A stretch of DNA of 64,000 nucleotides from Ktedonobacter robiniae. GTDB taxonomy: Bacteria; Chloroflexota; Ktedonobacteria; Ktedonobacterales; Ktedonobacteraceae. How positions within the stretch are numbered: the stretch's first letter is position 1; every line of letters begins with the position of its first letter. Where the stretch lies: positions 496,001-560,000 of the forward strand of contig NZ_BNJG01000002.1 of assembly GCF_016587375.1 (NCBI RefSeq), read 5' to 3'. The notes beneath the pieces were generated by a model. It did no database searches. It saw only the letters and a list, made by a program, of their open reading frames with translations, and was not told the origin of the DNA. Shown piece by piece: positions 56,983-64,000 of this stretch. A program made the position numbers and the translations under genes.

Positions 56983-59900
56983 TCAGCTGAGGTCGTGCTC
57001 CAGGGTATAGCGGGTGGCCGCACTGCGGGAAGTAACCTGCAACTTGCTATAAATAGAGCGCAGATGCGCTTTGATAGTTAGCTGGCTCACAATGAGTTCT
57101 TCGGCGATTTGGGCGTTGGAGAGTCCTTTTGCGAGCAGCCGCAGTACCTCCACCTCTCGGGCTGTGAGCCCGTCAGGATAGGATGGAGGAGAGAGGGGAG
57201 TTGGGGAGAATGCTTCTTCTTCTTGGCTGGAGGCAGGAAGAGCTTCCCATCCTAGTATGCTAAGGGCTTGCTGAAGTTCCATCGTGCGTCCTTGGGCCCA
57301 TGCAGAGGCAAAGGCTTGCTCTCCAAGCCGGGTACGGGCAGCAGTGACGGCTCGATTGTAGGGGTCACGTTCAATTGGCGGGAGTGGCGCTCCAACCATC
57401 TCGCGCCGGGCTTCGGCCGCTCCCCAGAGGTGGGCCGCCCAGGCATATTTTCCCTGAACGGCAACTGCTGCTGCTAATCCTTCCAAGCCCAAGATGACCG
57501 TGTATTTGTTGCCTGACTTGCGAGCCAGAACTATACCTTGCTCGTAGAGAGCCTGGGAAGCCATGTGGTTGCCCGAAGCCTCGGCCACCTGCGCTGATGC
57601 GTACAGTGAAAGAGTTGTGCCATACTGTAGTTTCATCTCCTGGAAGAGCACCAGGGCTTGCTCGACTCGCGAGGCGGCACGAGCCGTATCTCTCTCATCG
57701 AGGGCAAGCATCCCTGAGAGGTTAAGGCAGGAGGCGACCCCCTCTTTGTCGCCCAACTCCTGGAAGAGGGCGAAACTCTCGTCAAGCAACGTGTGTGCCT
57801 GCCTCAGATCACCTCCAGACAAGCGGGACACCTGCGCCAGGTAGAAGAGCGAGTAAGCAATGATTCGTGTATTTCCGAGTTCCCTAGTGAGCGTCAAACT
57901 CTCCTCGAGGAGGTCGTGCGCCCTGGCGTACTCCCCTTGCTCGACGGCAACAACCACCAGGTGATAGAGCAAATAGACGACTGATTGCTTGTCACTTGCT
58001 TCTCTGAAGAGCATCAGAGACTCTTCCCCGAGCACGCGAGACACGGCGAGGTTCCCTCGTCCCTCGGCTTTGTCTGCCAGCAAGTGCAGGCAGGAAGCAA
58101 CGCCGATCGCGTCCCCCAGTTCCCGGTACAGTGCCAGACTCTGTTGACAGAATTCCTCAGCTCGATCAAGATCATCATCCAGTCTCGCAGCAGCATATAG
58201 TGCATTTGCTCGCACAGGTGCTGCAGCTTCATCGCTTTGTGGGAGTGCCCGTGCCCAAAAATCCTGTCCTTCACTGAAATGACCTCGAATATGCCAGAAT
58301 GATTGTAACGCTCCTCCCAGGCGTAAAGCTATTTCTTTCCTTTCTCCTGCTTGTTCTAGTGACCACTGCATGGTTGCTCGCAGATTGTCGTGCTCTTGTT
58401 CCAAGCGCTCCAACAAGAGCGCTTGCTGTGGACCTGCCATGTCTTGCTTGGCTTCCTCGGCTAACGCTAGGAAGTAGGCGGCATGTGCCCTTCGCGCTGC
58501 CTCTGTTTCCCCATGGGACGCAAGACACTCCAGGGCATACTCCCGAATCGTCTCCAGCATCACGAAGCGTGGCTCGTCTCCCACTTGCCACTCCATCTGT
58601 TGCAGCAGACTTTTGTCGACGAGGGAAGCAACACTGTCCAGGACGGCCTCCGATTCGCCGTCAAGCGAGGTACCGAGGGCTTCTATCGCCTCCAAAGTGC
58701 ATCCAGCAACAAAAACTGAGAGCCTGCGAAAGATCCGTTGCTCACGAGCGTCTAACAAGTTGTAGCTCCAGGCAATGGTGTTACGCAAGGTCTGCTGACG
58801 GGTGGGCACATCTCGTGACGCACTGGTCAAGAGGGAGAGGCCCAGCCGGGCGAGCAAGGCCCGTGGGGAGAACAGCTTCATGCGAGCCGCAGCCAACTCA
58901 ATGGCCAGGGGCAACCCATCCAGGCGGGCACAGAGTTCAGCAATGGCGCGGGCATTGGTCTCCGTCAAATGGAAGTCGGGCTTGACGGCCTGAGCTTGCT
59001 GAAGGAAGAGCGCGACCGCCGCCTGGTGCGACAGGGTTGCCAGATCGGGCAGGTGATCAGGGTCAGGGACGGTCAGCGGAGAGACTGGGAACTCGTGCTC
59101 AGCTCGCACATGCAGCACTTCCCGGCTCGTCACCAGGACCTTGAGTCGTGGGCAGGCGGCGAGCAAGGCTGCTACCTGCTCTGCCGCGCTCACCACCTGC
59201 TCGAAGTTGTCCAACAGCAGCAACAGCCGCCGCTGTTGCAAGTGCTCTGTAAGCTGTTGCAGGAGCGCTCGGCTACTTTCTTCCCGGATGACGAGTGCCT
59301 CGGCGATGGTTGGCAGAACCAGGGCCGGATCGCTGATGGGAGCCAGATTCACGAAAAACACCCCACTCTTGAACCAATCACTCAGGTCTGCTGCCACCTG
59401 CAGGCCAAGGCGGGTTTTGCCTGTCCCTCCCGGACCAGTGAGAGTCACCAGGCGCACCTCCTCGCGATGCAGGAGGTCTCGGAGCGCTGCCACTTCGTGC
59501 TCACGTCCAAGGAACGGCGTCGGTTGGACCGGCAGGTTATTGGGGAAGCTCTCCAGGGTGTGCAGCGATGGGAAGTCGGCAGAAAGGCCAGAGATCACCA
59601 GTTGGAAGAGGCGCATGGGGCGTCCCAGGTCCTTGAGGCGATGCTCCCCCAGATCACGCAAGGACACCCCCTCTGGCACGTCCTGCTCCACAAGGGAAGA
59701 CGTCGTCTGGGAGAGCAGCACCTGCCCCCCATGCCCAGCCCTCATGATGCAGGCAGTGCGGTGTACATCCAGGCCAACGTAGCCCTCAGCCGAGAGCACG
59801 GGCTCGCCCGTATGCAGGCCCATACGAACTTGTACCACCGAATCGTACGGAAAGGCGTAGGAGGCGAGGGCGCGTTGGCCTGTCACGGAGGCGTGGACGG

Positions 59901-60111
59901 CATCGGTGGCGCGGGCAAAGGCCACGAAAAAGGTGCCGTCCTGGGTGTCCACGACATTCCCATTCCACTGTCCAAATGCGTTGCGCAGGATCTGGCGGCA
60001 ATCTGAGAGCGCACGGGCATACTGCTCACCCAACTGGGTGAGCAGATGGGGGGACCCGACGATATCGGTGAACAACAACGTGACCGTACCGGTCGGTAAG
60101 TTCTGCATCAT
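56983..60111 (-). CDS. Cyclase-domain / NB-ARC ATPase / TPR / LuxR regulator
   Basis: 1042 residues from the ATG at 60111 (AGAGAGGACA). Domains in order: class III nucleotide cyclase (TVTLLFTDIVGSPHLL to GHGGQVLLSQTT, about 7-160; the second metal site reads TQDGTFF). Next, the STAND ATPase (VTLTGPGGTGKTRLGLQ Walker A, RRLLLLLDNFEQV Walker B, KVLVTSREVL) at about 205-560. Then a TPR array (about 590-900) and a C-terminal LuxR HTH (LTAREVEVLRLLAKGLSNAQIAEELIVSQLTIKAHLRSIYSKL). Probably a signal-integrating transcription factor. It starts 40 bases after the TnsC stop but is unlikely to belong to the transposon. Confidence 0.93.
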   Translation of the reverse strand: MMQNLPTGTVTLLFTDIVGSPHLLTQLGEQYARALSDCRQILRNAFGQWNGNVVDTQDGTFFVAFARATDAVHASVTGQRALASYAFPYDSVVQVRMGLHTGEPVLSAEGYVGLDVHRTACIMRAGHGGQVLLSQTTSSLVEQDVPEGVSLRDLGEHRLKDLGRPMRLFQLVISGLSADFPSLHTLESFPNNLPVQPTPFLGREHEVAALRDLLHREEVRLVTLTGPGGTGKTRLGLQVAADLSDWFKSGVFFVNLAPISDPALVLPTIAEALVIREESSRALLQQLTEHLQQRRLLLLLDNFEQVVSAAEQVAALLAACPRLKVLVTSREVLHVRAEHEFPVSPLTVPDPDHLPDLATLSHQAAVALFLQQAQAVKPDFHLTETNARAIAELCARLDGLPLAIELAAARMKLFSPRALLARLGLSLLTSASRDVPTRQQTLRNTIAWSYNLLDAREQRIFRRLSVFVAGCTLEAIEALGTSLDGESEAVLDSVASLVDKSLLQQMEWQVGDEPRFVMLETIREYALECLASHGETEAARRAHAAYFLALAEEAKQDMAGPQQALLLERLEQEHDNLRATMQWSLEQAGERKEIALRLGGALQSFWHIRGHFSEGQDFWARALPQSDEAAAPVRANALYAAARLDDDLDRAEEFCQQSLALYRELGDAIGVASCLHLLADKAEGRGNLAVSRVLGEESLMLFREASDKQSVVYLLYHLVVVAVEQGEYARAHDLLEESLTLTRELGNTRIIAYSLFYLAQVSRLSGGDLRQAHTLLDESFALFQELGDKEGVASCLNLSGMLALDERDTARAASRVEQALVLFQEMKLQYGTTLSLYASAQVAEASGNHMASQALYEQGIVLARKSGNKYTVILGLEGLAAAVAVQGKYAWAAHLWGAAEARREMVGAPLPPIERDPYNRAVTAARTRLGEQAFASAWAQGRTMELQQALSILGWEALPASSQEEEAFSPTPLSPPSYPDGLTAREVEVLRLLAKGLSNAQIAEELIVSQLTIKAHLRSIYSKLQVTSRSAATRYTLEHDLS

Positions 60112-60151
60112 TGTCCTCTCTGTATAGCTTCGCTTCCAAAATGGACAGCAC

Positions 60152-61576
60152 TTAGGAGTCAAAAAGGTTCCAGACGCTTCCTCTCTTCACCCAACGCGAC
60201 CCCTGATTTGGGGTATTGGTCATGCGCCTGGGGTGCGAGGGAAACTTCACCCGATCTCCCTTTGGCTTGATATCTCTCACCGCTAAACAAGTTGGACATT
60301 CAAAGCGTGAAACTCCAACTTCTTCTATCTGAACGAGTGTCACCGGAATTGCTTCGATAAAAGAACATCCGGAAGTTTTCCGCGCAGATGGAACACTCGT
60401 CCTCCCCACCGGGTCACGCTCTGGGGCGCGTTGACCTACACGAGGTTGAGTGGGTTTGGGAGAAACTTGCGGCAGAGGTAGTGTCACAGAGGCAGGCTCT
60501 GCGACGCTTGCCTCCGCTGGCCTTGGCCTGCTTCCTTGCGTTGGTATCACCTCTGCGTTTGTCGCTTTTCCAGGCTTTTTTAGCAGAGCCTGGAACTGCT
60601 TGGCACCCTCGCTATCGTGGAGAGCTACTTTGTGTTCGCCAGTACGTGCTTCCATTTCCAGACTCACCCGCCTAGCTGGATGAGGCATAGTTCGGATAAG
60701 AACCTCTTCTGTTAAGCTGGTCCCTCCCTGCGCAAGGGTTGCTGTTACTGCATCGACCAGCCAGTCCCTTAAAATGCCAACACATCCAACACTGCCTTCG
60801 GCAAACCAGCGCCAGCGTTTGAGAAAGGCATCTATGTCACAGGTCAAAGGAACCCGTTCGAGCAAATACTGCACGGCTCCCGCAAACGCTTTACGTTCTT
60901 CGGATGAGTTGACATGGTAGCGCTGAAAATGAATATCCCGACCACGACGAGCGAGTTGCCCACTCGTATTGCGAAACCCGAAGAGGGCATAGGGACCGGC
61001 GAGAACGTGTAAGACATTGGTGCGATTGCTTAACGACTTCAACCATTCCAGTTGTTCATCGACAGTGTGACTGCCATCCCCTTGCATCAGGCGATGTCCC
61101 TCATCCACGAACACCGCTTTGACGCGAGCTCGGATCAGGGCTTGCTCTGCTACTGCACGCATCTTCAGCCAATCGATTGCCCCCAGTTTTGAACGGGTCG
61201 CTTTGGGTGCGGCCATAAGGTGAGCCACATTTCCCACAAGTTCTTTGACCAGAAGATGCTCTTTGAGCGCATCGATGATTTGCCAGTAATAATCGAGCCT
61301 GAGGTAGGGTCCCAGGTCGGGTGGGATCGGCTCTAGCAAGAGAATCGGAACCACAAAGCGATCTGGCTCTTCCCTCGTGAACCGTTCTGCCACAACTTTG
61401 AGGGCTTTCGACTTCCCAACCCCACCTGGTCCACAAAGGAGCACATGTGTGGCATCTGTATGCTCTTCAACCCACAAGGACAGTTGGTCATCAACTGCTT
61501 GCAAGTGCGTGTGCTTTACGGTGACGGCCTTAAAGGTATCAAGTTGTGCTCTTGCCTCTGCTGAAAGCTTTGCCAT
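60152..61576 (-). CDS. tnsC: TnsC-like AAA+ transposition regulator
   Basis: 474 residues from the ATG at 61576, one base after the tnsB stop (TAAGATG), with GAGGAG just upstream; a start at 61594 is possible. HVLLCGPGGVGKSKALKVVAE is Walker A, VKAVFVDEGHRLMQGD Walker B, and NRTNVLHVLAGPYALF the sensor region, as in TniB/TnsC proteins that pick targets for Tn7-like transposases. The C-terminal 170 residues are extended: a proline-rich linker and a CxxC pair (FECPTCLAVRD). No TniQ or TnsD follows. Confidence 0.87.
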   Translation of the reverse strand: MAKLSAEARAQLDTFKAVTVKHTHLQAVDDQLSLWVEEHTDATHVLLCGPGGVGKSKALKVVAERFTREEPDRFVVPILLLEPIPPDLGPYLRLDYYWQIIDALKEHLLVKELVGNVAHLMAAPKATRSKLGAIDWLKMRAVAEQALIRARVKAVFVDEGHRLMQGDGSHTVDEQLEWLKSLSNRTNVLHVLAGPYALFGFRNTSGQLARRGRDIHFQRYHVNSSEERKAFAGAVQYLLERVPLTCDIDAFLKRWRWFAEGSVGCVGILRDWLVDAVTATLAQGGTSLTEEVLIRTMPHPARRVSLEMEARTGEHKVALHDSEGAKQFQALLKKPGKATNAEVIPTQGSRPRPAEASVAEPASVTLPLPQVSPKPTQPRVGQRAPERDPVGRTSVPSARKTSGCSFIEAIPVTLVQIEEVGVSRFECPTCLAVRDIKPKGDRVKFPSHPRRMTNTPNQGSRWVKRGSVWNLFDS

Positions 61577-61577
61577 C

Positions 61578-62549
61578 TTAGCGATACTCCTCATACTGGG
61601 GAAGAGTTGTCAGATCAAGCTCGTCGTCTTCCTCTTCCTGCACTACGGGGATGGCGGGAGAATCCTTCTGAGCCGAACCTTCAATCGCCTCGCGGATAGA
61701 TTGCCCTTCCAGGTCGCGTTGCCGCTGGAGCAAAAGCTGTTCTTCAGTTGCCACCTCTTCCAGAAACTGAGCGAGCAACGGACCATTGACTGTAACTCGG
61801 TTTTTGCCATGTTGTCGTTGTTGCCCACGCATCTCATCAACAATCAATTCCCATTCGCGCTCTGAACGTCCCTCAACCAGGAGAAAGATGTCGGCAGTAC
61901 ATGGCAACCATTGCCCATCGACAAAGGCATATGCTCTTGCCATATTAAAAGGCTCGTACCGGACTGGCACACACTTGCCCACATCCTCCGACTCATTCAT
62001 CAGAGGATGGTGGTAGTGTAACCCATTGATGATGACGCCATGCCTTCTATCGAGCTTTGCACATCCGGTGCGTGTTGTCGGACACGTCAATTGCAGGAAC
62101 TCTTCCGTGTAGTGAGTCAGACAGTGGGTACGCATGCCTGCAAGCTTCATCCCCTGCGCAAATGCTTCACGCGGACTCATGAACAGCGCAGGATGCTCCA
62201 TCTGGTCATACACCTCGTAGACGTATTGGCACAGACGGGCAGAAAACCTGGGCAGTGTCCAGACAGCTAGCCGTTTGGGGTCAACCTCACGTGTCAGAAG
62301 TCGCGACTTTTTCGTCGCCTGGGTGTTGCCTAACAATTGATGAAGCAATTGCGTCGTCACAGTCCCAAAGAGCCGCTCGATAACTGAACCCATGCGAGGT
62401 TGCCGGGCTGGACGCTCTTTTTTGGTAATAAAGAACCGAGTGAGCAACGTCTCAAAGTACACACTGCCAAACTCTGGACCACGATCAACGAAGCATTCCT
62501 GCGGCAAGCGCTGATGACGCCTCACGCACTCCCGAAGGACCATCATCAC
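61578..62549 (-). pseudogene. tnsB: TnsB transposase, C-terminal part after a frameshift
   Basis: Continues the TnsA-TnsB frame at SVMMVLRECVRRHQRLPQECFVDRGPEFGSVYFETLL, with the second catalytic Asp in FVDRGPEF. The third (Glu) lies in GSVIERLFGTVTTQLLHQL. A Mu-type C-terminal beta domain follows (GLHYHHPLMN, GKCVPVRYEPFN, AYAFVDGQWL). It ends in an acidic tail likely to contact TnsC. An ATG at 62549 exists, but the homology begins upstream in another frame. Confidence 0.83.
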
Positions 62550-64000
62550 TGACCGATAACTGGGGGATCATACGTCACATAGCAAGCCAGAACGCGTCGG
62601 CTGTAGGCATCCGTCAGAAAGGTGGCCCAGGGTTTCTCCAGGGGCTTGCCTGTTACCGACGAGACGAGAAGGATGTCAAGCTCTGTATGGTCTATGTGCG
62701 CCAGTGCAAAGGGGCGTTCTCCGTGGCGAGGGGTCGTTTGATCTAACCAGGCAAAAGGGGCAGATGCGTAGGCGGCACTCGAGCCATGACGCCTGACCTC
62801 GACCTCGTTGGTGGTGAAACGGGCGCGAACCCGGTAAAAGGTTCGCTCGCTCACGGGAGGAATGCCCTGTTGTCCACACTTCTCTCGATACATCTGATAG
62901 ACGACTGCTGCGTTTTTGGCCTGGGGAGTCGCATAGTGGGTCTGTAAATATGCCTCTAGCAGTTGCACAGACGCATCAGGGATACGGGGCGTCCGGTTTC
63001 CTCGCGCTGCGACCCGGTCAAGCAGTCCCAAATAGCCACATCCATAGTGCTTTTCGGCTTCCCGGTACGTCTTCCACCATCGTTGGACAGACCGCCTGGG
63101 GGCTGTTGTGGGTTCACCACGTGCATAAGCCAGCATGTGAGCCATCCGCCGATTTGCGGCCTCTTGTGCTTTGGGACTAGCACGTTCTAGAATTTGACGA
63201 ACCTCCAATGTCATAGGAGAGGGAGAGGCTGAATCCACGAACCAGAGCAAGCCGGTCTGCTTGAGGTGCTCAAACTCGATTTGCGGCAACGTCACCAACT
63301 CGCCGATTTCTGGCCGCAGTTGCACTCTATCCCCCAAGGCTTCGATTCTCCAGAGTCGTCCATCCCAGGCTAAGGGGAGACTTTCAGATCTCGATACATC
63401 TGAGGTCACTTCTTCACTGTCGCGTGCATGAACCTGTGTTTCCTCCGCATAAAGAGAAACGTCGGAATGGTTCGTGAGCAGAGTCCTGGAGAGATCAGTG
63501 AATGCCCGACAAGTCGAGAGGAGGACCCAAAGCACATCAACCGGAAGATCAGGATAGATTGCAAGTAATTCGTCTACCGTGACGCCAGGATGAGCCTTGA
63601 TGTGGGAAAGCGCGAGTGTTTCGAGCTTTGGGGCCGGAGGAACCTCGTGTGCCCAGAAGTCCTGGAGAAACTTCCGGTTTTGAATTTCAAGTGGGTGGAA
63701 TTCGGCAGAGGAACGCAAACGATAAGTGAGTCCGAACTGTTGAGCATATGCCTCCCCTGGTGGACAGCGCCACCGCCCGGTGCCTTCCTGCTGATAGCGA
63801 GCGGGCTTGTCTGCGGCTTCCTTCTCAAGTGCGCAGGCCTGCTTCCACTCCTCCCATCCGGCAGATGTGCGGCGTAAGACGAAGAAGTCTGGAGTATGCC
63901 ATTGGGTGGTCTTGCGGCCTGATTTGGCGCGGTAGGAGAGCGGGATGCGAGAAGACTGCTCGTAAAACTCCAAGACATCGTCATCTCTTTCCATGGCATA
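62546..64000 (-). pseudogene. tnsA-tnsB: TnsA-TnsB fusion, N-terminal part, cut by window edge
   Basis: The first visible part, LEFYEQSSRIPLSYRAKSGRKTTQWHTPDFFVLRR then GWEEWKQACALE, is the TnsA endonuclease fold (Asp in HTPDF, EEWK). HTH regions follow (AHPGVTVDELLAIYPDL; PPVSERTFYRVRARF). The TnsB RNase-H start FALAHIDHTELDILLV (first catalytic Asp) and ATFLTDAYSRRVLACYV come next. The frame fails at YDPPVIGQ. Reading PSYRSVMMVL in the -1 frame restores homology, so one C is probably missing from the run at 62562-62566. The N-terminus likely extends beyond 64000. Confidence 0.83.

Noticed and set aside
58299..60006. Long plus-strand frames opposite the LuxR regulator
   Set aside because: Shadows of a large GC-rich gene with clear domains on the other strand.
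60152..64000. CRISPR-associated transposon
   Set aside because: No cas gene, TniQ or repeat array is visible inside the window; only TnsA-TnsB and TnsC are seen.

Overview
The window looks like chromosome from a filamentous, spore-forming Chloroflexota bacterium of the Ktedonobacteria type. This is inferred from the mix of genes: very large TPR regulators, WD40 and CHAT proteins, many dihydrofolate-reductase-like (RibD_C) paralogues, F420-dependent enzymes, and a heavy load of TnpB, IS110, IS607 and Tn7-like elements. I saw no rRNA, tRNA or CRISPR array. The stretch is accessory DNA: almost every few kilobases a mobile element or its wreckage interrupts an older gene.

Layout. 0-9.3 kb: a TnpB gene cut by the window edge, a zinc-ribbon/WD40 protein, a beta-lactamase remnant, an IS607 element (serine recombinase plus frameshifted TnpB) sitting in a copy of a small HTH gene, a three-helix membrane protein, and an intact TnpB with a ribbon-helix-helix gene diverging from it. 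9.9-16.2 kb: a Clp_N/M48 membrane protease with one in-frame stop, another TnpB, an array of GTAGAC repeats, fused scraps of a sigma factor and an acetyltransferase, and an IS110. 16.2-22.9 kb: a TetR/monooxygenase/F420-reductase operon, cysS enclosed by the inverted repeats of an IS5-like element, and an ArsR-AHSA1-hydrolase-YdeI operon under a striking palindromic promoter.

23.1-31.5 kb is the most informative part. A two-gene operon (a 115-residue adaptor-like protein and a 1091-residue NACHT NTPase with membrane segments and an extracellular domain) has been broken twice. A 3.1-kb Mutator/IS256-like transposon carrying an SDR oxidoreductase and an HxlR regulator sits in the first gene with an 8-bp target duplication. 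An IS110 sits in the Walker A motif of the second. Removing both insertions restores both reading frames exactly.

31.5-44.5 kb: a pRiA4b-type protein, Nudix plus HTH/TPR regulator, a co-directional run of unusual genes (HTH, PLD-like, two paralogous methyltransferases, a winged-helix gene, an atypical response regulator), then a 1314-residue TPR-CHAT protease-like protein followed by an unknown 252-residue gene. 44.9-56.7 kb: a truncated CHAT-family paralogue, a phosphotransferase gene bounded by 20-bp inverted repeats, TnpB and Tn554-type remnants, an ArsR-DHFR-AHSA1-DHFR operon, an IS630 transposase interrupted by a 124-bp MITE with a 7-bp target duplication, a berberine-bridge flavoprotein, more DHFR paralogues and a PNPOx-like protein. 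57-64 kb: a cyclase/NB-ARC/TPR/LuxR regulator and a Tn7-like transposition module (TnsA-TnsB fusion with a one-base frameshift, and TnsC) running off the right edge.

Two genome-wide habits show up. Several regulators have the ATG exactly seven bases after a good -10 box, so they are probably leaderless. Many intergenic gaps hold long, nearly perfect inverted repeats of unrelated sequence.
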